From Hirsutella rhossiliensis (lineage: Eukaryota > Ascomycota > Sordariomycetes > Hypocreales > Ophiocordycipitaceae): 64,000 nucleotides of DNA. Position numbers and translations under genes: made by a program. Positions 29,901 through 39,764 of this stretch are shown piece by piece (position 1 is the stretch's first letter; every line of letters starts with the position of its first letter). Location: contig NW_025408679.1 of the NCBI RefSeq assembly GCF_020360975.1, forward strand, positions 2,232,001 to 2,296,000, in the 5' to 3' direction. The notes beneath the pieces were generated by a model. That model did no database searches, was not told the origin of the DNA, and was given only the letters and a program-made list of their open reading frames with translations.

Positions 29901-32390
29901 AATGTCTAGAGCTTGTATCTTCCTCCGCATAAGTAAACGGGATTCGTTGGAGAGCGGCTGTGCATGGCCAAAGACCGACAGCTCGCGAAGCAAGAGCGAT
30001 ATGTCAGGGTCCGACGTAGTCCTTGTCTCCCGCATCTCCGCCTCGGCTCTCTTCAGTCGGTCCTCCGTCAAGTTCGCATACGCTTGCTCGAGCCTGTGGA
30101 AGGAATCTTTAGCGACACGGACCATGCTGATGCGGCGGTTGGAGGAGCGAAGGAGGGTGTTGAATACTAAGAAACAAAAGACAGGATGGGTGGCAAATCG
30201 GCCTCCATGCCGTTGCAGTACGTATCTGGCCCGATAATTGAGAGAGTGGTTCGGACGACGGTCGGCAGCGTCGCTTTGTCGGCTATGACTCGAGTCGCCC
30301 TTCGATTTCGGGCCGCCCCTTCCCCACGGAAAAAGCTTCGGAAATGTTCGAGGGAAGAAATCTTCGTGCAGATTGTCTGCAAAATCCGCACCACGCTCTA
30401 CTCGGACAAACGGCTGGTCTCCCGTAGTTTGGACCTGCATAACGCACGGCACAGAGTTGCCATGTCGATCCGGATTGGGGTTGACGATGTCGGCCAGAAA
30501 CGACAGTTTATCGGACTCGGCGAAGGCAGCCGGACCATCGAGAGGAAACATGCCGGACGTAGACGTCTCACAGACAGTGTTCACTTCCTGGCCGATGGCA
30601 GCCGGGTCGGGGACAAGAGTCACCGGCTCACCAGGAGAGGGTTGAGTCTGCTCGGTCGAAAGAGTACAGTCCAAATCGCAAGATTCGGCGACGAAAGTAG
30701 GATCGACCGAGTTCACGAGATCATCGATACTTCTGAAGCTGTTTTCCTCCAAGCCTCGATCAGTATCCGGCACTATGTGGTCCGTTTGTGTCCTCTCAAT
30801 GGTCGACGGTTCCTCTCTTTGCATGCGGTCCATGATGACGGTCGGAACACTGGACCCATCGGCATACTGCCAGCCATCTATCTCTGCTTGGTTGATTGCG
30901 ACATCCTCGTAAAGCGGGTTGCTCCTCTGCAGCCATGCCAGGGCAGCTGCCACACGAGATTTGCGCACCTGAAGCAGGTGTCTGACGTCTGCGGAGCCAG
31001 GCTTAGCCGAACCGCTCCAAGAGACGTGGATGTTCTCAATGGCCTGCAGTAGGGGATGAGGAAGAACCGTGGCCACAAGATCGTCCACCTTGTTCGGAAA
31101 GACGACGATATGTCCTTTCACGTGCTTGCGGTAGCTGATTCCCGAACGGGTCTTGTTGTCGACTGCGAACTTGGTGATATAGCCAAAAGGCGCATGTAGG
31201 GCAATGAGTCTCTCTTCGACGGGAGATAGGTCATCAAGCTCATCGGGGTACCGATGCTCACAACCGATAGCCATGTTGTTGACAGAGCAGGCCTTGGGCA
31301 GCCGTCCACTGTCGAAGCTGACGCGACACTCGCGGCACACGTCAACTCTGGCGCCCTCGTGTGACGGAAGGCACGCGCCACACTCTTGGATAGTCCTGGT
31401 CGCCCGCCGCATGGAGGGCGACAAGCGATCCCTCCACTGCATGGTGGCGAGTTCGCAAGGCGGTGTCTTCCTATAGCAGAAGACGCAGTGGGAAACCGGC
31501 AACGTCCGTTCCTCGGTAAACGCTTGGTAGAAAGATTTAGCAGCGTCTACCTGGAGGGCAACTGGAACTTCGTTGCACCAGAATCTTGTCGATGATGCCT
31601 GCTCCTTGACGCGGAAAGTGGCGTTGTAGTGATGCAGTATGGATTCGACAGAGTCTCGTTGAAGTTGAACGGTTTCTCGCGTAGGCCGGGGCCTTTTGGG
31701 GGAGCGCCTTGGCTGCGTAGGCAGCGGAGTGGGAAGCGTTTGCCCTTCTCTAGGTCGCTTCGCCGGCTTCGGTGATGGAGTGGCTGGCGGCTGCGTGTGT
31801 GCAGTATATTGGGGTTGGGCTTCACGGCGGCGGGTTCGGTCTTCAGCGCGCTGGCAGTCCATATCATGCAACACACGGATGATCTCATCGTGGGGGGTAT
31901 ATTGGGATTGGGCTTCACGGCGGCGAGCTCGGTCTTCAGCGCGCTGGCGGTCCATATCTTGCAACAGACGGAGGATCTCGTCGTGGGGGACCCTGACAAG
32001 CTGTGGCCGGCGCTGAAAGGTCGTTTGCGATTCAAGGCCCTCCGAGGTGCGACGAAGCGCTTCGGGTGAGACCGTGGCTGCCTGTTCTCGTGGCATGGTA
32101 AACGGGGATGGTGGGAGGACGAGTGCTACGAGGAAGCAAGAGAAAAGAGGCAAACGGTCTGTCGCCGGGGTCCGGGAGCAAGAAGTCGATCATGACATCT
32201 AGTCGTTACATCTAATAATGGTTTCGAATGCTTATGGACGGAAAAGTCGGCCGAAGAAGTCTAGAGCACCCACGAAGGCAGACCTTTGATCCCGTGGTGG
32301 TAAGAGACGGCGGGGTAGCCGGGGTTAGAGGTGAGGAGGTAGGAAGAAAGCGGTAAAAGAACCAAAAAAGTTTATGTTCTCCCACAGGAT
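26952..32390 (-). mobile_element. Helitron, apparently full-length
   Basis: A rolling-circle DNA transposon with an intact Rep-helicase gene. The 3' boundary is placed near 26952 because similarity with fragment copy B starts at the GGTCAAACTATC sequence there. The 5' boundary lies between the ATG at 32096 and the inverted-repeat element at 32401. A candidate 5' end TCCTGTGGGAGAAC preceded by A sits at about 32390 on the minus strand, but no second copy confirms it. A canonical CTRR 3' end with hairpin was not found. Confidence 0.7.
26991..32096 (-). CDS. Helitron Rep-PIF1 helicase, intact 1701 codons
   Basis: Replication initiator/helicase of a Helitron. I chose the ATG at 32096 (MPREQAATVSPE); the open frame extends 19 codons further but only to a TTG. 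In order: two 31-residue tandem repeats (PHDEI.R.L.DMD..RAEDR..RREAQ) near residues 32-95; a Cys-rich region (CVFCYRK, CGACLPSH, CRECRVSF); the Helitron-like N domain (PAIWITISPNDINNPVKM); the Rep motif SLHLHGLLW at about residue 835 with CLKYSLKGV downstream; then a PIF1 helicase with Walker A GGPGGTGKS at about 1210, Walker B VIDEVSMLGG, GDFYQFAPV, and the C-terminal VLTDYKAQGKTF and YVQLSRCTSLRG motifs. No stop or frameshift interrupts it. It may be able to mobilise itself and the two fragments at the left of the window. Confidence 0.93.
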   Translation of the reverse strand: MPREQAATVSPEALRRTSEGLESQTTFQRRPQLVRVPHDEILRLLQDMDRQRAEDRARRREAQSQYTPHDEIIRVLHDMDCQRAEDRTRRREAQPQYTAHTQPPATPSPKPAKRPREGQTLPTPLPTQPRRSPKRPRPTRETVQLQRDSVESILHHYNATFRVKEQASSTRFWCNEVPVALQVDAAKSFYQAFTEERTLPVSHCVFCYRKTPPCELATMQWRDRLSPSMRRATRTIQECGACLPSHEGARVDVCRECRVSFDSGRLPKACSVNNMAIGCEHRYPDELDDLSPVEERLIALHAPFGYITKFAVDNKTRSGISYRKHVKGHIVVFPNKVDDLVATVLPHPLLQAIENIHVSWSGSAKPGSADVRHLLQVRKSRVAAALAWLQRSNPLYEDVAINQAEIDGWQYADGSSVPTVIMDRMQREEPSTIERTQTDHIVPDTDRGLEENSFRSIDDLVNSVDPTFVAESCDLDCTLSTEQTQPSPGEPVTLVPDPAAIGQEVNTVCETSTSGMFPLDGPAAFAESDKLSFLADIVNPNPDRHGNSVPCVMQVQTTGDQPFVRVERGADFADNLHEDFFPRTFPKLFPWGRGGPKSKGDSSHSRQSDAADRRPNHSLNYRARYVLQRHGGRFATHPVFCFLVFNTLLRSSNRRISMVRVAKDSFHRLEQAYANLTEDRLKRAEAEMRETRTTSDPDISLLLRELSVFGHAQPLSNESRLLMRRKIQALDIRAGMPAIWITISPNDINNPVKMKLAIHRLHDYESAKELLADLREKYDRIALSTMDPVSSAIFFHREISLFFKKYVNTGQESIFGNISHYYATVETNERGSLHLHGLLWLDGNMRLPNLIDDMANPAEEAYRAQVIRYVDSVFHECLDEDAGKAVRQQRKPIHPVEEVMTSTSALTAAFEGESNFIAYCCQVHSHTYTCLKYSLKGVVEQGADQQRRTACRFKAPWKIVEETGFTEDGLLQIRRNHPLVNRYNKSLAVGLRHNHDVSMILTKTKGLAMVYYITNYATKLDTPMWKRIALATEVARQLREAGRPTSRAPGPALPDDRQQAVLNESRQFLMRTANRIFSERQLSAVEVCYHLLGYDTDFTNVPHWSFLNLTALYWTIFRLWAHLRHQAGELTDAEPPPETIPLRQGGRTLLCLEAYAYRMLVDVSPVTSFVEMGHTTAASFTLNYLQTMALQLVCVFLDNYAANPDSAGQHLQYTGGPGGTGKSRIIDALKDVFAARNQPHLLQITGTSGSSAAQIGGTTIHSACGLDSHRDPNKPPPPFSEAKKWIWKQKLVLVIDEVSMLGGATLHNVSRHLQALRDCPDEPFGGMPVVLLMGDFYQFAPVRETSLLINRPPDRTQTLRQATISHHSGCRLWHMFKTVVLLEDQVRARNDPQLRALLDRVRNGRQTQQDLDLLNANIVGRSQITFHDGLRAITPLNRTRWALNMEAVVGWARFNKQHIRIFVSTHTWRNGTLSPNIVARTIGQGDDSACKVPGVFFYAQGMPVVVNKNIYTGLKVVNGADFTAVDVILDPNHPGYHLADDVTIHFGPPLGILLQSEETKALAIPSLPVGTVLIRPMSHTLDSTNSHFKFLSARCTRRGLPVVPAFVLTDYKAQGKTFVEVLLELRGNRVTNGEPSKCDFTSLYVQLSRCTSLRGIKLLGPVRHHDFIGNGLDQAILDGMQRLKNLAAETRRLSEDQGFEK

Positions 32391-32400
32391 TGAATGGTCA

Positions 32401-33181
32401 GACTCCCATCGGATCCTATCTCTGTAGACTAATCTGGAAGGCCGTTCTTCCTTCGCAACGTTCGCCTCCACCCGACGTTGGAGGGCAATCAGACTGCACA
32501 GAGGAGTGTCTGCCCATCCCGTTTTTGCTTTGCTTCAGAAGAAAGAACTGCTTTCGTTCCACGAAACGCACACCTTCACCGCTGCGAGGAGAGGGCGGAA
32601 GCATGGGCGGAGCGGCCAGTTGGGCGGGTAATAATGGGGCGGGAGCAGCGGGAAGGGTTGACGGTTGGAGAAGGTGGCGTGGAGGTGGCTGGAAAGGCGG
32701 CGCAGGCGTGCACGGGCCACCATGCGATCCGAGCTTACGGAGGGCGGAAGAAGGAGCCTCGTTCCTCAAGGCATACAGGAGACCGGCCCTTGCAGGGTCC
32801 GCCAATGCCTTGAGGAACGAAGGAACGACGAAGGTGGCGGTGAAAAGTGGCTGGTGGGCACGGAGCGGGGGTGTGGCGAAGGACGCGGAAGAAAGATCCT
32901 TTCGTCACGTCGTTCCTCGTTCCTCAAGGCAAAACGCGATGCACACTGCCAGACGCAAGTACAGACTTGCTCTGGACAGAGGGCGAGCCCTCGTATTTAT
33001 GCCTGATGGCGGTGACGCCATCACGTGTGGCATGGTCGGCACCCTGCCTTATTGTCTAACGATCCATCCGGTCCCCGTGTGTCCGGGTCTGCTACTAGGG
33101 GGCCTCAAAGTCGGCCAATCCCGTGACAGCTCCACAGTCACGGGGGCGGTTGACCTAGAAAAGCTCGTTGACCTGGAAAAA
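32401..33181 (+). repeat. Left arm of the giant inverted repeat
   Basis: 781 bp. It contains one complete hairpin module (TTCCTCAAGGCA at 32762-32773 with TGCCTTGAGGAA at 32806-32817) and a further half-site at 32920-32931. The open frames here are shadows with mirror images in the right arm. Confidence 0.92.
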
Positions 33182-33396
33182 GAAGTACATAAGAGCCCCG
33201 CCATTTTGCTAGAACTTAAAAGTACCTCTCTTCCCGCGATAAGTGCAACACATGTTCGCTTTATTGCAAGCTAGTCATAGCAATGCAAATGCATCACCAT
33301 ACTGCCTTTGAGGTGTTTTTGGTGTTTTGGCATCGAATTGAGCTCTATTCGATTTCTTCTTCCTTCCCAGCCTCGAGCGCGTCTTATGATTCCTCT

Positions 33397-35470
33397 TCAT
33401 CGCATCTCGATGCCGTCAGCTTCCAAGGAAAGCGTCTGACGGCAAATAGCACGCTTATTTGCCTCCATCACCACTAATTCGGCTGCTTCCTTTACAATCT
33501 CGCGATCATAGTACTCCGGCCACATGATCGCCTTGCTTTGCCCTACGCCGCGGTTGTGTAGCTCGCGGAGAATCCTGTAGCTTGCGCACATCCACTCATT
33601 GCAATTGAGGTGTGCGCGCTTGTCGCCCTTGGCCCAGAGACCTCTGATGTCTCGAATCCTCGCCTCTGTGATGCTAATCCTGACGTTGAAGCGTACCTTG
33701 CGAAGCCAGCGGCGTATATAGCCAGCTTCGTCGCGAACCTCCTTATTCCTGACTCTCTGTGCCTCCTCTTCTTGTGCCGCTTGTCTATTGTATTCGTCTC
33801 GGGCGACTCGAATTCTAGCGTCACCGACGCTTAATGGGCCGTATCTCGCTACAATAGTTGTCTGTTGCTGGAGACTGGAGCGCTTGGCTTGTTTCTCTTT
33901 TATCTTCGTCATCTCGGCCGTTGCGGTGATGCCGTTGAGAGCGAGGTTTTGTCGGCTTTCCGCGCCTTCTCATAGACGTATGTGACGGAGGAGTCAACGG
34001 CATGTGGGAGTCAACTGATGTGGCTAGACGAAGCTGTACGTAGGCGTGATACCTCTGAATCGTAGAGAGGTTGAGTCTCGGCGTTGAAACATTGTTCCAG
34101 TTGAATCGTTGAATCGAGGGCGGCGTGTGGCGATGGTGTTGATGGTCTTGCTGCCTGAGGCCCGCCCTGAGGCTCGCTTTCGATCGAGCCCGGCAGGTCC
34201 TTAATAGCCACTTCTTCTGTGAGCGACGAGAGCGTGTCTTGAAGCTGAGAGAGCACGATCTCGGGATTGAATGGGAAGAGGCCACATTTCTGCCAAGATG
34301 AGAGAATTGTGTGCTTTTTGAAGGTGCGAGTGCGGACCTCTTGAAGATGATATAGAAAATCGGACTTGTTAAAGTCATATGCCCCGTCAGCAATCTCACG
34401 ATGTAGAACTTGTTGATGCCAGTGTTTGTATGACCTAAAAACGCCGACATCAAGAGGTTGAAGCTGATGTGTAAGATGGGGAGGCATTGGGAAGACCTTA
34501 ATGTTGTGATCGAAGCAGAAGTGAACCATCTCTTCTGTATAGTGATTATCACAGCTATCCATAAGTAGAAGCCGCTTCTGAAGTGGATCAACTGGTCTCG
34601 TGTGTTTCTCGAAGTGTTTGATCCATTCAATCGCGATGACATCGTTAATATACCCCTTTTGGCTGGTTGAAATGATGGTATCGTCGTCAAGGCTGTTGCT
34701 AACCCAACGGGCAGGAATTTGGACCCCAGGAGTATCACAAACGAAGGAATGCAACTCCCAGCTGCAGAAATAGCCTCAATCGCTGTGACCGACACTGTAT
34801 CGTGAGCGTCAGATAAAATAGGGGTATCAATCTCGCGGAAGGTCCAAATAAATGTGCCTTTATGTAGATATCCCACCATGAAGCCCGTCTCGTCGAAATT
34901 CCAGGTGTTCTTAGGGAGAATCTCATCTTTCTCGATCGTTTGAGACCAGCCGCGAAAAAAAACCTCAACGTGGATGCGATCTTGCATAGCCTTCCGTTTG
35001 ATGTCTCGCGCTGCTGCTCTTCGACGGTGGAAGAGTTCTCTATGCCGCTGTATAAAGCGCTTGGCCCAGGCTCGCGATGCTGTAGCTCCCACGCCCTTTG
35101 CCTTGAGAATGGCGTTGGCGTGTTGTTGGAGCGCACGACCCTGGATGTGGTGCCCTGTGTGATGCGGCGATGTGCCCAGCAAAATACCTCCTCTTCATCC
35201 GAGGGATCAAGCAGGGCACGGTTGCCCCCATTCTCGGCCGTTGAGTGATGCCCATTGACTCGATAATAGAGGCGCTTGTAGGGTACGCCAAGCGCCTTCG
35301 CCGCGGCCACAATTGAGCCGTAGAAGCCCTCGTAGTAGAGCTCTGCTCCTGCAATACCGGTAGTTCGCGTCTCGAGGTTTGCGGTTGTATGGCGCGAAAA
35401 GTTGGGTAAGCCGGTGGCAGAATCGATCCATTTTTGGACAGCAGACTCTTTAGCTTTTGAAGAAGCCATA
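33397..35470 (-). pseudogene. Pogo/Fot-type (Tc1/mariner) transposase, frameshifted
   Basis: DNA transposase with a CENP-B/pogo layout. The ATG at 35470 gives MASSKAKESAVQKWIDSATG and a helix-turn-helix (GSIVAAAKALGVPYKRLYYRV). A second frame has the CENP-B-type HTH (ASRAWAKRFIQRHRELF) and the first catalytic aspartate in WNFDETGFMVG. A third frame has GYINDVIAIEWIKHFEKHT, the second catalytic block LLMDSCDNHYT, and PPHLTHQLQPLDVGVFRSYK. A fourth frame gives a basic C-terminal tail ending at 33397. The domain order is complete, but at least three frame changes prevent a continuous protein as sequenced. Confidence 0.87.
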
Positions 35471-35683
35471 GTCAAAGAATTGGCCTTCCCTCGACGACTA
35501 TTGAGATAGTGACGTGGCGATAAAAATGTAGTGTTATGACGCCATCGTGAAATGGGTTCTGAATTATTGCCATAGGGGGGTATACGGATATGCGGGGTCG
35601 AATTGTAACTATGGTAGATATGATCTTAAACATGTCTACTTTTTATTGTATGATGCGTGCACACTAATTGAAGTACCCTGTTT

Positions 35684-36477
35684 TTTTCCAGGTCAACGAG
35701 CTTTTTCTAGGTCAACCGCCCCCCCGTGACTGTGGAGCTGTCACGGGGATTGGCCGACTTTGAGGCCCCCCTAGTAGCAGACCCGGACACACACGGGGAC
35801 CGGATGGATCGTTAGACAATAAGGCAGGGTGCCGACCATGCCACACGTGATGGCGTCACCGCCATCAGGCATAAATACGAGGGGCTCGCCCTCTGTCCAG
35901 AGCAAGTCTGTACTTGCGTCTAGCAGTGTGCATCGCGTTTTGCCTTGAGGAACGAGGAACGACGTGACGAAAGGATCTTTCTTCCGCGTCCTTCGCCACA
36001 CCCCCGCTCCGTGCCCACCAGCCACTTTTCACCGCCACCTTCGTCGTTCCTTCGTTCCTCAAGGCATTGGCGGACCCTGCAAGGGGCCGGTCTCCTGTAT
36101 GCCTTGAGGAACGAAAGGCTCCTTCTTCCGCCCCCTCCGTAAGCTCGGATCGCATGGTGGCCCGTGCACGCCTGCGCCGCCTTTCCAGCCACCTCCACGC
36201 CACCTTCTCCAACCGTCAACCCTTCCCGCTGCTCCCGCCCCATTATTACCCGCCCAACTGGCCGCTCCGCCCATGCTTCCGCCCTCTCCCTCGCAGCGGT
36301 GAAGGTGTGCGTTTCGTGGAACGAAAGCAGTTCTTTCTTCTGAAGCAAAGCAAAAACGGGATGGGCAGACACTCCTCTGTGCAGTCTGATTGCCCTCCAA
36401 CGTCGGGTGGAGGCGAACGTTGCGAAGGAAGAACGGCCTTCCAGATTAGTCTACAGAGATAGGATCCGATGGGAGTC
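35684..36477 (-). repeat. Right arm of the giant inverted repeat
   Basis: 794 bp, the reverse complement of 32401-33181. It contains the mirrored hairpin module (36055-36066 with 36100-36111) and half-site (35941-35952). Single-base length differences from the left arm occur in runs such as GGGGG/GGGGGGG and AAAA/AAAAA near the inner end. Confidence 0.92.
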
Positions 36478-36545
36478 GGCGACTTTTTAAACACGCACGG
36501 CGACTTAAGCCCCATTTGGAAGAGGACCCGCCACCAAAATTTGCC
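36478..36545. other. Target sequence left of the MULE, ends with its TSD
   Basis: 68 bases between the inverted-repeat element and the MULE TIR. They end with AAATTTGCC (36537-36545), which is repeated on the far side of the MULE at 39428-39436, so this sequence was once continuous with 39437 onward. Confidence 0.75.
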
Positions 36546-39427
36546 GGCCCCCTTTCCGCTCCCTGTGCCCGATTTTTAGTCTCCCTGTGCACCTTACCGT
36601 ATTAGGTAGAAGCATCGCGAATCGGCCAAGACATGCATTTGTGTGTGCAACACACCAATTAGAAGGTAGTCACGGATTGTAGAGTCTTGCGTTGAACATT
36701 ATGAACTTGAAGCTATTCGCACATTTCCTCCATATCTTCTAGCCGCATTACAAGCTCATACGGCTGCCGCATTGCGTGGCCTCTTTTCCGCCGTGGCGAG
36801 CGTTCCCCCTTTCCTCTAACTGTAGCGTTACTTATCTGCGAAGCCGGGGCGGCATGAATCCTCCTTCCACTGATGTAGGGTGCTAGAAAGAGGGTCGAGG
36901 ACCCAAGGGTAAAGAGACGAGGGCGCTCGCGATGCCCCGTTGAGAACCTCCTTGACGCGGCGGCCGCGGCGGCTCGTGATATTCGAAGGCGGAGGTAGCC
37001 GCCGCATAAGTTGGGTGGCAGACTCTGAGCGCCGGAAAGTCTGCGGCTGCTGGTATGAGGTCGGTTGTGTAGGCGTTTGACGGATCACGATGTCGGCTTG
37101 TGGTGTTGACACCGACCACGAAGCTATAGCCGGCCCAATGCCAAGATAGTTGCCAATAGCCTCAAGCCGCGAAAGCACTGTCTGCAAGACTGGCTGCCGC
37201 TGTTGCTGTTGCCCGCGAGGCTGTGACTGTTGCGAAGCTGGTGGGGTAGCTGCTGCTGCCGCTGCTGACGAGGCCACAGGTGCAGTTACAGCGGCTGTTG
37301 CAACGGCTGCAGTCGTGGCCACAGGTGCAAAGGCTATGGCTCTGGCTGGTCTGCGGCGCCGGGCAATGACTCGAGGATCGCGAATTCGTCTGTATGGGTC
37401 TGTGACGGCAAGATCCTGCCGTAGAAGCCAGTGGCTGTCCCACAAGTTCAAGGGCAAGGGTCTTGTAGCTATAACTTTGCGGCTAGTCCTCCCTTGGACC
37501 TGGAGGTACGAGGCGATAATATGCTTGCAGGGCAGCCCGTATTGGGCAGTGAAGCTATTCCCACATTCCCCAAGTGGCCGCTCTTGTGGTTTGAGGAGGC
37601 CGGCCGAGGCGGCTAGTGCCTGTTTCTGTACAAGCTCGAGAGACCGATATGACGCCTTCTCGACGGCATCCTCATATAATGGTAGCCGGAACGGGTCGCG
37701 AGTCCGTCGTGATTCGCGCTCAACGGTCCGATCATGGTGTTCTCGTGAGGTTGAGGCTTGTAGTTGCAAGGCATGATATAATTCAAGCAGGTTCGACTGG
37801 CCGTTGCGAAGGAAGGTGCGAGAGCTTGAGTGAAGGGATTCACAAGGCGAGGTCGTTGTGTGGCCCCAGTTGCGGTAACGGCAGACCCAAGCGCGCGCCC
37901 ATTGTGTTCGTACAGGCATCCAGATCTCTTCTACATACCTAAGAATAATGTGCTGGTCTGAGAAGGCGCCTTTGACGATGCCCCAGCGGCTGTTGAACTC
38001 GTCCTCGGTCGGGGCATACACTACGGACCGGAAGGCTGTTGTGAAGGCACAGGGCCTCTTTTTCCGGCAGTGGCTCCGGTAGCTGCAGAGCGCCCGGGTC
38101 TTCATCGTCTTGGGGCTCTTGCGGCGGGTCAAATGGGTCATCATCGTCATAGTCGCCAAGCCAGCGCTTCTTCGCGTTTGTAGTGATGTTCTTCATGATA
38201 TGCCACGTACAGACCTGTAGCTGCGAGTCCGGGAAGGTAGCCGACAATGCAGCGCGCGCAGCAGCGTCATAGTCCGTGATGATAACGTGTGGGATAAAGG
38301 CATTGCCGTCAGCCTCGCCTCTTAGCCTTGCCTTTGACTGTAACCACTCGCGAAGCTGTATAAAACACCAGGTAAATGCGTTCGTGTCTTCGGAAGGATT
38401 AAACAGAAAGCCACAGGAAGATAGAGCCCAAGGCAGTGATTCCATTGATCTCTAGCAGCTTGAGGCCATATCTATTCGTGTTGTTCGTTACGTCGGCCAT
38501 CATGAGGTGTGAATGTTGTGCCCAAAGCCGCAAGGCAGGGTCAAGGCCCACAATCTGGTAGAAGAAGCGATCCTCATCGTCAAGTAGCTCTTTATGGAAG
38601 GCACCTTCCTCGTCGAGCCTGGCAATAAGCGCTTGTGTGGATGTATGTGCCCCAAGCTCCCGGAGACGAAGCCGGGCACAGATATTCGCGATGTCCTGCT
38701 CTGTTGCAAGTAGCCGCGGGTTCTTAGCCCGAAGAGCAAGAAGGATCTGCCGCGCCGTTAAGCCAGCATCGCGAGATAAATCTTTAACCTGCTGGAGTTG
38801 ATGTGGATGAAGGCGCCGGTATTCTGGGAAGGCGCCGGCCCTATTGGCCTCATGGTTGTGCCTTGGGCACATCACAGAGACTCGCCAGAGGCCTCCCTCT
38901 AGCTTCAGGCGCACAACCTTGACTCTAAACGGGCAGGAAGTCCGCCTAGTGCCAGTCTTCCGGAGTCCTAACGAGGCTGACTTGTATTCACGGCCGCCGC
39001 ATGCGCATACGATGTCGTAACGGCGTGGGAGCCCATGTTCGTAGTTGCTTGGCTTGAACTTAACTATGGCGTAGCCTTGGCAGCGCGCATGCCGCTGGAG
39101 CTCGTCAAACGCATCGTCAAAGGTCTCAAAGAGTGGCATATTGTTTGGCGGGGCTGGAGAAGCATCTTGACAAAAGAACGGTTTGATTAGCTGCTTTGTG
39201 GCGGTTGTGTGCCTCTGGAAACTTAGCTGCGCAGACGCGATGTGGTATTGCGAGGTGGGTGGTTATCACGAGTTATTTTGGCTTGTGGTGTTGTACCAGG
39301 AGGCTGCTTGCCGCGACGCCAATTGTGTGTATTATGGTGTGTTACGCGTCTACGTGTGGAGTCTTGCCAAGTACGGTAAGGTGCACAGGGAGACTAAAAA
39401 TCGGGCACAGGGAGCGGAAAGGGGGCC
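36546..39427 (-). mobile_element. MULE DNA transposon with perfect 56-bp TIRs and 9-bp TSD
   Basis: 2882 bp. The left TIR (36546-36601, starting GGCCCCCTTTCCGC) and right TIR (39372-39427) are identical over 56 bp. The element is flanked by the 9-bp direct repeat AAATTTGCC, the duplication length expected of Mutator-like elements. It encodes a MULE transposase in between. The perfect TIRs and TSD indicate a recent insertion. Confidence 0.95.
36828..39139 (-). pseudogene. MULE transposase, broken only by short indels
   Basis: Mutator-like transposase. The ATG at 39139 starts MPLFETFDDAFDELQRHA, followed by a FAR1/WRKY-GCM1-type zinc DNA-binding domain (CACGGREYK, SCPFRVKVV, MCPRHNHEAN). The DDE core has LMMADVTNNTNRYGL, HVIITDYDAAARAALSATFP and VCTWHIMKNI. 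A SWIM-like zinc motif (CGNSFTAQYGLPCKHIIASY) and a Gln/Ala-rich, basic C-terminus follow. The frame changes near 38400 and again in a run of five A at 38059-38063 (minus strand). One base less in that run restores PEKRPCAFTTAFRS and the downstream frame. In an element with perfect TIRs this may be a base-calling error. Confidence 0.88.
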
Positions 39428-39436
39428 AAATTTGCC

Positions 39437-39502
39437 GCGCGCCTTCCCAACGAGCGCTTTCTTTACCGCGCCCGGCCTAGCCCCCTGCCTCGTCACGCCT
39501 TT
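39437..39502. other. Short target segment between MULE and LINE
   Basis: It carries the left TSD of the LINE (CTCGTCACGCCTTT, 39489-39502). It was continuous with 45065 onward before the LINE inserted. Confidence 0.75.
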
Positions 39503-39764
39503 TTTTTTTTTTTTTTTTTTTTGGTTGTATTACGCCCGGAGGGTTCCCCCATAGAGCCACTACGCTAGCCTGTCTACCTTCTGTACATTGTTCCATCTCA
39601 CCCAAAGCCCCACGCTTCTTTTCATCTGTTTCCAGCCTCGTTCGCTATGACATGACAGGCCTGCTTGAAGGTCAGTTTCTCCAAGTGTTCAGCGTCCTAC
39701 CTTCAGCGACTGAAGCGCGGTCTGCCAAGTTGAAGGCTGTTGTGTTAGTACGATTGTCCCTTGA

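Larger units (their letters stand above)
32401..36477. mobile_element. Pogo-type element with giant inverted arms
   Basis: A transposase gene (33397-35470) is flanked by arms 32401-33181 and 35684-36477 that are inverted copies of each other, differing mainly by small indels. The outer ends are GACTCCCATCGGATCC and its complement. The inner ends carry GGCGGTTGACCTAGAAAAAGCTCGTTGACCTGGAAAAA, a doubled GTTGACCT motif like the termini of fungal pogo/Fot elements. The outer flanks (GGTCA and GGCGA) show no TA or other duplication. Two readings are possible: very long TIRs, or a pogo with short TIRs lying between two inverted copies of another repeat. Confidence 0.75.

Noticed and set aside
32390..33274. 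294-codon frame in the left inverted arm
   Set aside because: It has a mirror image in the right arm, low-complexity composition and frame breaks at the hairpin module; it is better explained as non-coding repeat.
39500..39522. T23 run as a transcription terminator
   Set aside because: It lies exactly at the 3' end of the minus-strand LINE between its UTR and the TSD, so it is the poly(A) tail of the insertion.
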